From Oidiodendron maius Zn (Eukaryota > Ascomycota > Leotiomycetes > Myxotrichaceae): a DNA stretch of 64,000 nt. This document shows, piece by piece, positions 52,328 through 63,847 of the stretch. How positions within the stretch are numbered: position 1 is the stretch's first letter; every line of letters starts with the position of its first letter. The notes under the pieces are model-generated. The model saw only the letters and a list, made by a program, of their open reading frames with translations, was not told the DNA's origin and ran no database searches. The position numbers were made by a program, and so were the translations under genes. The stretch covers positions 625,655 through 689,654 of the forward strand of contig KN832886.1 in the NCBI GenBank assembly GCA_000827325.1. Reading direction: 5' to 3'.

Positions 52328-54949
52328 ATGACAAGAGAAAATTCCGTTTCGACGCGAAAGCAGCGGAAGCAGCGAGTTGGGGCAGCATGCGACTTTTGTC
52401 GACAGAGAAAGGTATGCAAGCAAGCAGGACATTTTCGATTGCAGTCATACCCTTTAAATCATACAGTGACACTGACGCTTCTAGCTTGGATGTGATAATG
52501 CAAAGCCAAAATGCGAAAATTGTCAGTTCCACAGTAGAGATTGTACATACTCCGAACGGGCCAAGAAGGAGAGGTTAATATCAACATCAATGCCCTTAGA
52601 TGATGATGGAGACAGCTGCTGACCGCAACGTAGACCTTCAAATTCGCGCATCAGCATCTTGGAGGAAGATAATGCAAGATTACGCAAGTTGGTGACGAAA
52701 CTCAAATCAGACCTGCTTGTTGAACAGTTACGAAACCAGGGTACAAATTCGCAGAGTAGTTCGATCGATAATAAGCTTCCTGGCTTGGGCAGTATAAAGC
52801 TTTTGTCAAATGGATGTTCTATGGCCGCAACACAACAGATATCGTCTGAGAGCTCGAACTTGCCAACAGCTTCTGAGCACCCCTCGAGAGGACCTCATCA
52901 GGCGACACAGTCCCATGGCCCTTCTAGTGTAATATTCGATGAATAGCTTCCGAGTAAAAGACTAAAGATAAGCTCAATGGCTGTGGGAGACTCTAACGCA
53001 AAACCCCTGTTGTTGGCTGAAGCTGCAAAGCAACGTATGCTTACATTCTTATCTCCAAGTTAAACCGCCTCCTTGCAAAGTAGTAAACTAAGTCCTTGCT
53101 CTTAGGCCAGCTGGAGCATATCAATTTCAGATCGGGGTTGCTCAATTTTGACGGAGTCGAGCAGGTCTTTGGAATGCAACTCTTATCAGTCTTCTGGAAT
53201 CGACAGCATTATTCTGGATCCACGGTCTATCGGCCATGTTTTATGAGGGATATGGCTTGCCAAGGGCCGCACTTTTCTCCACTGCTCCTCAACGCGATGT
53301 TTTTCGTTGCATCGAAGCATCTAGAAAAGACTCAAGGTCAATGTTGCTCTACCGATAATTGCATAGAGGGAATGCCTTTTCGGCGAAGAGTGGAGGAGAT
53401 ACTGCATAGCCATGATATACAGGTACTATGCAGAAGCAAGGTAACCACTATTCAAGCTTTACTCCTAATGTCGGATGCCCTGTTCTCTTGGTGCGATGAA
53501 AGGAGTCTTTCTTGGCACTACTTAGGAATCGCTATCAATATGATTGTCGACCTTGGAATACACACCGAGAACTCCACATTTTACACAACAAATTCTCGTT
53601 CCACAGAGAGCTTAGAAGTGTACAGAAGAGTTTTTTGGGCCGCATTCGGTAGGAGACAATGTAAAGGTCTAAAAGTAGGCTCCGACTAATCATCGGGAAA
53701 CAGTACTAGACAAGGTTCAATCTATCTATCAAGGGCGGCCTGCACGGCTGCGAGAAATGGATATTCAGATACCCGTCATCTTTTTGGATGAATATGAAGA
53801 ACTTGAGCAATTCAATACGTTAAGCTATTCAGCAAACCCGGCTCAGTTGGATTCCCCTACTCACGGCGTCTCAACCTTCGAACAACTTTGCAAACTTAGC
53901 ATCATAGCAGATCGCATTCTCTGTAGTCTCTATGTCGAAAAGAGCTTAGCCAAGTCTCCAGAGGATCTCTTTCAAACTTCATATTCTCTACATGCTGACT
54001 TAATTCGGTGGCGCGAGTCTTTACCAGATCATCTAGTCATATTAGATGGCTCAGGTAGCTCCTCGGTACTTCCGCATACACTATCTCTACTGTGAGTTAG
54101 GCCTCCTCGACTGCCATGCTATCCTGACCTTATCCTGACAGATCTATGTATAATTCGCTTATTATTCTATTAAAACGACCATTTGTTTCTGCTGGCCACC
54201 TTCAGTCCGTGAGTGATTCTGCCGCTAGCGATGCTTTCGCTATCTGCGCAACAGCTGCTTCTGACATTGACTGCATCCTTCGACTGTACAAGAAGCACTT
54301 TTGCATGAAGGCCACTCCATACTTTATGTCTTATGCAACATATGTCAGTGCGACAATCCATGTACGCATTGCCGCACAAATGCCCTACGAATCGAAGGCG
54401 TATAGGTGCCTCCAAACTTGCCTCGAGGTCTTATCGGAGCATCAAATTAAATGCCATGCGCCGCGAAGATCTATGAGCATCCTTTTAGGGCTCATCAGAC
54501 GGCTAAAGGTTGAGGTTTGCGACTCCTTTATAGCTTTCTCTTCTCGTACCTCCAGGCTCGAAGCACAAAGAGCGGAAGACGCCATTACATTTTCTGCTCA
54601 CAAGAGCGCCGCTTCCCTTGATTATGGTCAGAATAATCCTACTTCGGAACAAGCCTATCTAGATGACCAGCAAGTTGACTTGGCCACACTAGTCGACGTT
54701 GACATTGATAAAATCATGAAGACCTTCAATTTTATGTCGCCGGAAAATATGCACCATTCACGGACACGAGAGTTGTTAGAAGACCCAATGTCATATCCCC
54801 TTTCAGATACGGGGGCTGATAGCAACACTATGGAAGAGGCTAACTCTGGGTCGTTCCCGTTCGAGTGAACTTTGGACGAGTTTCTTCTGAATTTTAATGC
54901 GCCGTTCGACTACGACCCATTATTTGGCTTTGGCACTTCTGCGAAGTGA
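52328..54949 (+). pseudogene. Zn2Cys6 transcription factor with two in-frame stops
   Basis: Six exons: 52328-52411, 52485-52573, 52634-53034, 53106-53648, 53704-54091 and 54142-54949, all phases consistent. The zinc cluster is CDFCRQRKLGCDNAKPKC, then ENCQFHSRDC, assembled across intron 1 with standard spacing. A short coiled coil follows (ISILEEDNARLRKLVTKLKS). The fungal-specific middle domain runs from INFRSGLLNFDGVEQVFG through WHYLGIAINMIVDLGIH to YNSLIILLKRPFVS. TAG at 52944-52946 interrupts the linker and TGA at 54866-54868 the C-terminus. The frame continues after each with sensible sequence to TGA at 54947-54949. The TGA may replace Trp. The first stop could also be bypassed by an unseen intron. 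Likely former regulator of the adjacent epimerase and hydrolase. Confidence 0.8.
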
Positions 54950-55545
54950 TATCCAGTAGTTTATTGTATTATATTATAATGCAGCAGAGGGTAGCCTAAT
55001 AGGAACCTGTGGTGCGTAGTATAAGAGGGCTTTACTGCCTATAGCGTGCTCTAGGGCTGCCTAGAGGAGCTTTAAGTCTATATATTAGGGAGGACGCACC
55101 TCTGTAACCCTTAGCTATCTAGTCGATTTAGTGTACTTAAATGCAACCCCTATTTTATTGAACCTTATGTTACCTTGCTGCCTGACCTCTGCAAAATGCG
55201 CCATTTTCTCTCTTGGTTGCTTCAACACACTACGAAGATAATGGAACAGCGGATTTACTAAAAGATAGGGGATTATAGAATATCTACCAGTAAAATAGAA
55301 TGTAAAGAAATAGGCACGTCGCAAGCAGCAGTTTAGAAAGTTTTTTTATTGTGGTCGCATTTTTAAGCAAATAGTCGAACAATCATTACCGGGTTCCGCC
55401 CTTCATTCATCATAATACACTAAAGAGACCAAGGGAATAAGAACGTGTATAAAGGCATCGATAAACAGCACACTACAGTGGCGTCAAAGTGTCATCTAGC
55501 CGGTGCAGCTTGAGCTACAAGCCTGATCAGTAGCGTCGCGTTTGC
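54950..55545. other. Convergent intergenic, repeat-like
   Basis: About 600 bp. Around 55005-55110 low-complexity sequence flanked by CCTGTGGTGCGTA and a rough inverse AGAGGTGCGTCC resembles a decayed short inverted-repeat element. No gene is supported. Confidence 0.35.
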
Positions 55546-56724
55546 TTACATATCTTCTATGACACGAGCATTGATCGCACTTCGGGTTCCCACGTCTTGG
55601 CCATCATGTTTCTGAGTCGCATCCAAACCCTGTGCGAAGGTGTTTGTTAATGCTTGGCTACCGACCGATGAGACACCAGGCAAGAAGATGACCTTGCTGC
55701 TTGCAGATTTGGCCATGGCCTGCATAGCCTCCAGGTATCTGATCTGCATGGCCGGAGCGCTAGACAGAATATCTGCAGCCTGCCGCATGAGTTTAGCGGA
55801 TTCCACCTCGGCACGAGCGGCGATGACCTTGGACTCTCCGATACGCTTGGCTTGGGCTGCCATTGAAAGCGAGTCTTGAAGCTCGTTGCTGAAGATGATG
55901 TCTTTGACAAGCATGCTTTCGACTTGTACACCCCAGCGCGATGCTACTTCCTCGATGATCTCTTCAATCGACTGTGCTACCTCTTCACGGCGTTCAATGA
56001 CATCTTGAAGGACGCGAGCACCGACTACATGACGGAGGGTGGTTTGAGTGCGTTCAATAAGGGCCTGACGAACGTTAGAGATGCCGAATGCGGCTTTGTG
56101 CGGCGATATGATGTGATAGTAGATGACGGAAGTCAAATGGAGGGTAACGTTATCCTTAGTCATGCACACTTGCTGTGGGACCTCTATAGATTAAAATTAA
56201 TTATTGCTCCTATCACGGTAATGATGAATATACGTACCAACAATCTGAATCTTGACATCGACCTGGAGGAGATGTTCGCTAAGAGGGTTAATTTTGACAA
56301 GACCGGGGTCGACTGCGCGGTAAAATCGACCGAATTTGGTGACCAGACCAACATTGCCCTGCGATACGGGTTTGTAGGGATTTGGGCAGCAGATGCAACA
56401 AGGAATGGCGCCCATGGTTCCTATACATGTGCCCAGTGTATTGACTAGCAGACGTTGTTAGCCACTATTGGTGGCGCATTCTTGATCGAGCGCATCGAGG
56501 TGCGACTTACTCATGCCTCCATACCAACTATCACCGCTTGTATCACTCTCACCGGTGAGGGTCTGAGCATATCTAGGCTGGAGATCTTCTATCTTCGGCG
56601 GCTGGACGTTGACCATTGGGCCGTCGCGAGCTGGACGATCAGCATAATTAGGAGAAGCTACCCCAAACAGGGGTTTGGGATTTCCATGGTCCTGAGCAGC
56701 ATCAGCTTCCACGTTGGAGGACAT
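55546..56724 (-). CDS. SPFH/Band 7 (stomatin-like) protein
   Basis: Exons 56724-56511, 56444-56238 and 56183-55546 give 352 aa with consistent phases. SPFH proteins scaffold lipid microdomains at plasma or mitochondrial membranes. An N-terminal disordered region (residues 1-71) is followed by the hydrophobic, Cys-rich INTLGTCIGTMGAIPCCICC, typical of fungal stomatins, then QGNVGLVTKFGRFYRAVDPG. The core continues VDVKIQIVEVPQQVCMTKDN, RHVVGARVLQDVIERREEVA and GVQVESMLVKDIIFSNELQ, with a coiled coil AAQAKRIGESKVIAARAEVE. The end INARVIEDM matches family C-termini. The gene appears intact and is probably a conserved housekeeping gene. Confidence 0.93.
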
Positions 56725-57085
56725 AATCAGAGAGAATAGGGTTCGAGGGCAGAGGACGTAGTGAAGATGGACGCCCTGAAGTATTATTAGGATGACGTGG
56801 GATGTAGCTCAAGGCTATGAGATGGTTACCGTCGGGAAAGAGCAGGGACGATAACTTGTTTTCAGTATACGAGCTACGGGTAGTAATACCCCGCATCCGC
56901 TGTATGACTTGCTAGCGAAAGTTACTTCCGCGGATCGAAGAATGACGATGAGAAGCTTGACCCTACTCGTATGGCACAATACAGTCGTTCTAACAATCCT
57001 ACTTGATGTACAGGCGGTAATAAATCCTATCATCGTCGGTTTCAAGCTGTCTATTCCCAGAGATTGAGTATTTACTTCTGGGACA
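56725..57085. other. SPFH upstream region
   Basis: About 360 bp containing the stomatin-like gene promoter. No other gene is seen. Confidence 0.4.
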
Positions 57086-57361
57086 ATGCGAGGCGGCGTC
57101 TCCCCGCGATTGAAACATACCTCACAGGAGTGGCTCGAGCTTGTTCGTCACCCTGAGCTGACATATGTCGCCAGCACCGGGTTCACAAATCAGGACCCCT
57201 GGCCGACGCCACAATGGTGCTAGTGGCCGAAACCGCGCCGCTTTCTTCAATAGAGTGCCTCTTCCTGGTCTGGAGCAACGGACCGCTATTATGGATGGTA
57301 TATTACTCAGGCCCCTCTTATATCCCTAGATGGGTCTCGATATATCATAGATGTTCAATAG
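57086..57361 (+). pseudogene. Unrecognised relic with two TAG codons
   Basis: One frame of 92 codons reads MRGGVSPRLKHTSQEWLELV, HPELTYVASTGFTNQDPWP, TPQWC, TAG (57221-57223), WPKPRRFLQ, TAG (57251-57253), SASSWSGATDRYYGWYITQA and SRYIIDVQ, then stops. The non-repetitive, Trp-rich content reads as real protein. I do not recognise the family. Confidence 0.5.
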
Positions 57362-57591
57362 ATTGATTCAGGTCTTGGAAGGCTTGGTTTTCCGTAAATC
57401 GCCTTTTATATTTTATGACCCCTGAAAATATGACGTCGCCATCGCTTGCGAACGAACAGACGGGAACGAGTTAGGGTTGCTTCCACGCCCTCTGATTTCT
57501 CTCGTAATTAGAAGTTCACACTCAATCTCCGTCTCGAGTTCCTAACATACCCAGAGCGCAAACCTCAGACCTCTTTAAACCGACGCCAATC

Positions 57592-58033
57592 ATGACACGT
57601 GCCGATACACACCAGACCAAGGTCCATTGCAAAGGGCAGGAGGGCGACTTCGTCATTTTCGTTAACGACACAACATCTGTTAGGGACTAGACGACAGACA
57701 AGAGCGTTCCATTAACGCGGGTATTCGATTCATTCCAGGTATTCCTCACTTACAGGTAAGCTCGAGTTTCTATCTCATTATCTCTTGGTCAACTCCTTAC
57801 CAGTTTCTAAGGTATATAGACTATAGCGATCATTTTGGGGTTCTATCGTATTATTGCTTTATAGTCCTTTAGAAGCGTCGTATACTTATCTTCTAACATC
57901 ATTAATTAGGCACGGAGCTTAAGGTAAATTCGACGCTGCCTTATACTCAATGCTCGAAAACGATTTTAGTGCTTGTAACGAGGAGATAGTCTTTAAGCAA
58001 GTACTAGAAAAATGGCTTACTCTAAGAATCTAA
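57592..58033 (+). pseudogene. RTC3/SBDS-like N-domain protein with two stops
   Basis: RTC3-type proteins carry the SBDS N-terminal fold linked to RNA metabolism. Exon 1 (57592-57755) reads MTRADTHQTKVHCKGQEGDF then VIFVNDTTSVRD, TAG (57688-57690), TTDKSVPLTRVFDSFQVFLT. A 154-bp intron leads to exon 2 (57910-58033): HGA, TAA (57920-57922), GKFDAALYSMLENDF, NEEIVFKQVLEKW. The stops replace expected Trp (TGG to TAG) and Gln (CAA to TAA), both RIP-type changes. Length otherwise matches the family (about 95-105 aa). Confidence 0.75.
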
Positions 58034-60451
58034 AGTCTAACCCATCTATCTTTCCCTTACTTCATCCCTTTTGGTGTCTTACTCTTTTCTTAAACGTATT
58101 ATAATATACTAACCTAGTTCTTTTTAATTTAGAGCACTAAGAGACAAGACAGTATAGATAGACGTATAGCTTACTAGATACTTTACTTAGCATTAGAGTA
58201 GAGGAGAAGATAGGGGATATTATCCCTTTAGTGTTTTTAATATAGTTAATAATAGTGCGATATTGATAAGAAGAGTAGATGCAAGGTCAATCGGACCTCT
58301 TCTACTGTGTGCAACGCTAATAGAAGAAGCATTCGAATTCGTGTGTATAAAGAAGGGCGTCGTCCGCCGGCTTCAATGTCGGTATCTGTCAATTAGAGCG
58401 GGGAGTCAGCGCCGTGGGAGATGTCTCAAACTGACTATTGCGGCTTCGTGCTCTTTAGGATCTGATATACGTTGCAATATCTTACACGAATGGGGACTAT
58501 GCTTCCCTCTCTTTCTGTCCCCGAGAGTGTTCAACGCCAGAATAAGAACTTCTCGGAACCTCGACCTAGTACCTATAATAACCTTTTTAGCTTAAGTAGC
58601 GCGCTGTGACTTTACCATGATGTCCAATATAAGCCTTTACAGAGCCTTCAAGATATAGATCCGTGCTGATGACTTCGACTAATATGCCAAAAATAAGTCA
58701 CAGTTTTCGCTTAACAGTAATAATATCGTACAAGTCGATACCTAGCGGTAATCCAGCAGAAGCGGTGAAGGCTTCAGAGACACATCGTTCTTCAAGAGTG
58801 GCGGTTGTAACCATGATGGATTATATCGCTGTTTAAAATTCCTGGCCAGATATTCAGGAAATGGTAGGGGTTATCATCCCGAGCGCCCTCTTTATACTTC
58901 TAGTGGAGACAGTCAGCTTATTACAGACTAGACGCCGCCCACACCATTCCATCACACCCGGACGACCGACCCTACAGATCGATGTAACCTGATGTATGAC
59001 CTGGCCACATTCTGCTGACGACATCAACAAAGTGCATTCTCCAAACCTAGAATAGACGTAGGCGCACACAAATATAACTCTCGCTCGGCGATTATAATGC
59101 CCGATGTGCCGAGAACGACATCCTAGCCGGGTGCATGGATTATTGGAAGGAGCAGTTGGATAAACGTCATTTCGTTGGTTCTATATTTCGCTCTGCACAC
59201 GCGGATCTCTACCTTACTATTCTCTGTATTAAACAGTCCTAGTCCTCTTATTCGTTCAATGTGTCGGATGAAAAGAGGCGTTCTATTCTAAACCGGTATC
59301 CATATATAGTTCAGGAGCTACTAATGGATTACATCGCGATGACCCAATAGCCTGCATAACTAAGTTAACTGCATTTCGTTCGCCACAAAGGAAACTCAAG
59401 CTGAGAAAACGATCCTACGTTCGTAACTCGAATACTCGAGAGACAAAAGTTTCCACGACTGAGCTTCTCGTGGCTCGCGAGCCAGTTTTTACAGACGACC
59501 TGGAAGGCTAATTGTTAGGGTTACAACCGGCTCCTATCCGACTTGAGGTTGCAGTAGGCTCCACCCCCCACCCCCCCGATTTGACCAACAATATTTGTCG
59601 TATCGTGCATGTCCCATTAAGTCAGATACAATCGTCCTGGACCTCGTATCAATCCCCCTCCCTCTACTATGGTTGCACGCGTCGCATCCGTAGCATTAAA
59701 CCCTGCAAGAGGCTTAGCAGGGGTGACGACGACTGCTACGCGGCCTATGGCTTGATTGATCGACTTTATGAATTCATACCAAACTGGAACATTTGAGACC
59801 GTACACAATATTGCAATGCTTCAGAACTTAGAGCTGTATGTCAGCTAATGAAGCGGCCAATATTGAAGGGATATAGAGCTCAGGGGCAACATTTTAGCAA
59901 GCTGTATGAAATGTAAGGTTTACAAGAGTCACGTTGGTGTTCAGCATAACGTGGTACAAATACGGACCTTTCACATAAAAATACTGCCAAAGCCCCCGAT
60001 TCGCTGATAAATTAAAGTGAATGGAGCGAAGAGCTTTCCCACTACTGGGTTGCACGAAAAGATACTCGTAGCGTCAGCAGCTCCCCTGCAGGAAGGGTGC
60101 AATCTCCGTCGAGAACCGAAGAGAGCTGAAGAGTGACCAAGAACTCAAATGACGATTTTCGTAAACGCCAATCATACGTCTAGACGCTCGTAGTTACTGC
60201 AATATAACTTCGTATAAATCAGATTTGAAATCTGTGCTCGGGTCCGCATACACGAATGCACTGTCGGACACGTAACCGCCGCCCGGAAATGCCATAGCGT
60301 CGGTCGTAGATCGACATTCTTCGATATATCAAGCAAACATGCAAACTACTTTGTGTTTTGCTTGGTCCATTTGGTCGACAATTCTTTTAACTCTCATATT
60401 CCCCCATTACCCAACCTCATCCATAACATTGTCTAATTTGCCTGGCCGGAC
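58034..60451. other. Gene-poor stretch
   Basis: About 2.4 kb. One frame at about 59101-59350 (+) reads MDYWKEQLDKRHFVGSIFRS, LYLTILCIKQS, TAG, YPYIVQELLMDYIAM and could be a short relic. Other ORFs (58263-58595, 59512-59808) are unrecognised. No gene is supported. Confidence 0.35.
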
Positions 60452-61549
60452 ATGTTTGCCAGAGCAGCGCTCTCTTTTTTCGTGGCTAGCATTGTCTCTG
60501 TGACTCTCGCAGTTGAACTCCCATCCCAGCTCAACAAGCGTGCATCTAATTGTTCCAGTGTAGAGGTTCGCAAAGAGTGGCGAAACCTTACCAGTGCCGA
60601 ACAAACTGCCTACCTGGAAGCCGAGATTTGTCTTATGAAACTGCCGGCTCAGACAGGTCTCGCTGCAGTGACAAGTCGGTATAGCGATTTAGCATCTCTC
60701 CACCAGAATCTTACTCTCATTATTCACGAAGTCGGGCAGTTCCTTCCGTGGCATCGTTATTTTGTTCATGTCCACCAGGAGATCCTCTCGAGCCAGTGCG
60801 GATATGCAGGACCGATTCCGTGAGATTTTGTCTTGTCCCTAACGATACCTACTTACTAATTGCATATATAGTTGGTGGGATGAACGTATCGATGCTGGTA
60901 ACTTCAGTAGCTCTCCTATTTTCTCTCCAGACACATTCGGTTCTGATGGATCCTCCTGTGTAACCGATGGAGTGAGTTCACCTAGCCTGTACATGATGCG
61001 ATCATTCTAGCTAAATGGAAGATTATCTGTAGTACTTTGCAAATACTACGCTCTATATTGGCCCTGGTACTGCAGAAACAACCCACTGCTTATCACGCAA
61101 GGTCGACGAATCCAAGAGTACCGAAAGTAGTGCCTCCTCTGTGGACAACTGCAACTCGTATTCCAACTATACTACTATGTGGGAGTGTGTAGTTGCAGGG
61201 TGAGTATTCAATATCCTTAATGAAGTATCTAGAGACTAATGTCCCTGTTAGTCCCCATCCTGGTGGCCATATCGGAGTTGGTGGTGTTATGGGCGACATG
61301 GACAGTTCTCCCGGCGATCCACTCTTTTTCCTCCACCACGGCTTCATTGATCGTAATTGGTGGGTGTGGCAGGAGAGTGATCCAACAAATAACTTGTATC
61401 AGATTAGTGGATACACGACAAAGACCGCGCCGTTTGTGGAAGTTACGCTGGAGTATGTCCTGTCCAGCTGGGGCGTCCTTCCTAACGTTACTATTGACGA
61501 GGTCATGGACACTGTAGGGGGGTATCTGTGCTATGAGTACGATTATTGA
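60452..61549 (+). CDS. Secreted tyrosinase
   Basis: A binuclear copper enzyme oxidising phenols to quinones. Exons 60452-60819, 60872-60971, 61033-61199 and 61252-61549 give 310 aa with consistent phases. A signal peptide (MFARAALSFFVASIVSVTLA) is followed by VRKEWRNLTSAEQTAYLEAE. Copper site A includes the His in DLASLHQN and QFLPWHRYFVHVHQEIL. WWDERIDAGNFSSSPIF is the central motif. THCLSR follows. Copper site B includes PHPGGHIGVGG and DPLFFLHHGFIDRNWWVWQ. It ends DTVGGYLCYEYDY. It lacks the long C-terminal cap of intracellular tyrosinases, so it resembles short secreted forms. It appears intact, unlike its relative at 37308. Confidence 0.9.
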
Positions 61550-62007
61550 AGATCGGCTCGTCTTCATATCATGGAAATTCATCCTGGGTGCTGATCGAAT
61601 TTTCCTCGTTATTTGGGATTTTACTAGATTACTGGGGACAGCCGCTATACATCAATTTTACACTAGAGGGCGACGAAAATTGTGAAAAGGAAGCAGAGTT
61701 ATTTCGTACAAGTCTGAAAGCGAGTAGACGGGTGGTATAATAAATATTAGAGTTAGTTTTTATAGGAATTTTATAACTTTTATAGGGACCAGCTAAATCC
61801 CCGCCACTTTTCCGCTTCAAGACAAATGACTCCACACACCTAAAATAACGTACTTGATAAGCAAGGGCCTGTCGTCGGCTATTCCTTCATCATGAATACT
61901 CCGATATCGCACTCGCATGCTTGCCTATTACCAGTTATATTAGGTCTCTTCTACTTGTCCACCAATATGTAATATACATTGAGTCAACATTGGATCCCCT
62001 CTCTGAA
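61550..62007. other. Intergenic region
   Basis: About 460 bp of AT-rich sequence holding the tyrosinase 3' end and the GST promoter. Nothing else recognised. Confidence 0.4.
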
Positions 62008-62886
62008 ATGGCATCATCCTCTGTCCCAGTCCACTTTTTTGACATAGATTCTACTCTCCTGGGTACGTAGTTAGTACCGCCTCATCCAAAACGCAGATGT
62101 ATCATCCTTTAAGCATTATGATCAATCGAGAAGGAAGAACGCGTATCCGGATATTCCAAACTCAAACTTCTACTAACTCCTCTTCTGTCTCAGGCTCTGA
62201 TCGATCATGGTCCCCAAACACGCTCCGTATTAGGATGGTCCTCAACTATAAGGGCATCCCCTACACCCAATCTTGGGTCTCTTACCCAGATATCCGCCCC
62301 CTACTAAAGAACCTGTCCGTACCTCCCAACGCAGGCGAAATATACGAGTACACTCTTCCTGCTATAGTACATCCATCCTGTTCAACGCTCACCAATCACT
62401 CTACTGTGCTGATGGACTCTCTTGCTATTGCAATACACCTTGAGGAAGTCTTCCCGTCTCCATCTCTATTCCCATCTGGCAATGCTAGCTATGCACTTGC
62501 ACTATCCACACACACGGTCATTAGCAATGTAGTTCGGGCTGCACAGGAATTCGTTTCCCCAGTACTGCGCCAATTCTGGATAAGCGAGGATGGGAGTATT
62601 TCGTTGAAACACGTTCAAGGGAATTTGGTAAGCCACTGGCAGAGGTACGTCCGAAGGATGAGGAGACAGTAAAGGTAAAAGAAGAGGCTGTTCTGAAGGA
62701 ATTAAGCGTCTTGGTGAAGATGCTGAAGGGAAGTTGGGCAAAGAGGGGCCATTCCTCGAAGGAGAGAGAATTAGTTATGGAGATTTCTATATTGTATCTT
62801 ACTTGGCTTGGTTTCAGAGGGTAGAGAGGAAGTTATGGGAGAAAATGGTTAGCAAGAGGTCTTCGATGCTCGGACGAGGTTCATAA
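62008..62886 (+). pseudogene. Glutathione S-transferase-like protein, two frameshifts
   Basis: Exon 1 (62008-62062) starts MASSSVPVHFFDIDSTLLG. A 131-bp phase-1 intron leads to SWSPNTLRIRMVLNYKGIPY, WVSYPDI, YTLPAIVHP, DSLAIAIHLEEVFPSPSLFP (thioredoxin-fold GST N-domain with ExxAIxxxLE-like motif). Near 62589 one base is lost; one frame over the C-domain continues GWEYFVETRSREFGKPLAEV. A second one-base loss near 62739 precedes KEGPFLEGERISYGDFYIVS and LAWFQRVERKLWEKMV, ending GRGS and TAA. With both bases present the product would be about 249 aa, the normal length. Confidence 0.78.
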
Positions 62887-63381
62887 TACGGCTGGACACG
62901 TAGCCGTGCATGTAGATATCTAGAGGGGAAGACAAAGATGCCGATAGGTGGGTTAATCTGCCTATCTGCCCGGTCAGGGGATTATCACTGGGAAGGGGGC
63001 ATCGGGATCGGGTTAGAAAGAGACGTTCGGGACGGCCAAAGTGTTGATGATAGTGTGGATAGTGGTGAGGGAATAGTCTGCGCGAGTAATATTAAATATT
63101 TATGATAGGCTACCTATAACATATATCTGATTAATTTCCTTGGTGGTTGTATCTGTTGACGTCTTGTGAGCATCGCGGGGGTATTCGAGGTTGTGGCGGA
63201 CCATCGCTGTTGGACAGAGGCTGAGAAGAGCCATTTCGCCGCTGGCGACAAGGTATACTCTATCGGTCGGCAGATGTCGGAAATAGCAGAAAGGAAGAAG
63301 AGGAGCTGAAGTGGTGGGGAAGAAGAGAGCGGTAGCAGCGATGGGATGGCGTTAGTTCTTGTTTCCTTAGAGGTTTAACAT
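62887..63381. other. Intergenic, no recognised gene
   Basis: About 500 bp of purine-rich sequence. Nothing supported. Confidence 0.35.
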
Positions 63382-63847
63382 ATGGTATCATGGATGGGGG
63401 TGCATCGTTTCGGAGGTTCTAAGAAAGCCGTCGGAGAAGAGGTAAGTTTCTCATATATGCACTGCACGGTACTTGGACTTGCCTCCCGTTTGCCCAAGAT
63501 CATGGCTGTCGTACTTTCAAGTGGACGGTTCACCGTTCTGTCCCTCTCAACCCCCAGCGTCTGCAGGCCCCACTCTGACTGCCAGTGTTTTGAGCCGAGA
63601 AGTTTGTTTCCTGGAGAGTACGTCGTACAATGCTGGATGCTGGCAATCATCTTGCTCGGTCCTTCTACCATTCCAAATCAGTGACAGTAAGAACCCAAGA
63701 ATTCCCCATTCGTTTGTGGGGATGTTTCTCCCACATCAGGAATACCTACTGTGGTGGGGCAGCACAAGCTGTGGAGCTATCGGCTGTGGAGACGCCACCA
63801 AGGGACAGAGTACGTGGTATACTAGGTACGCCCTTCTAAAGTGTTAG
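63382..63847 (+). pseudogene. Possible serine-hydrolase relic, weak
   Basis: Several frames carry fragments reminiscent of a small alpha/beta hydrolase: SPFCPSQPPASAGPTLTAS, then near 63730-63830 SGIPTVVG in one frame and VELSAVETPPRDRVRGIL in another, as around a broken HSYGGIPT elbow. The match is weak and I would not rely on it. The remainder to the window end (63848-64000) holds nothing recognised. Confidence 0.25.
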
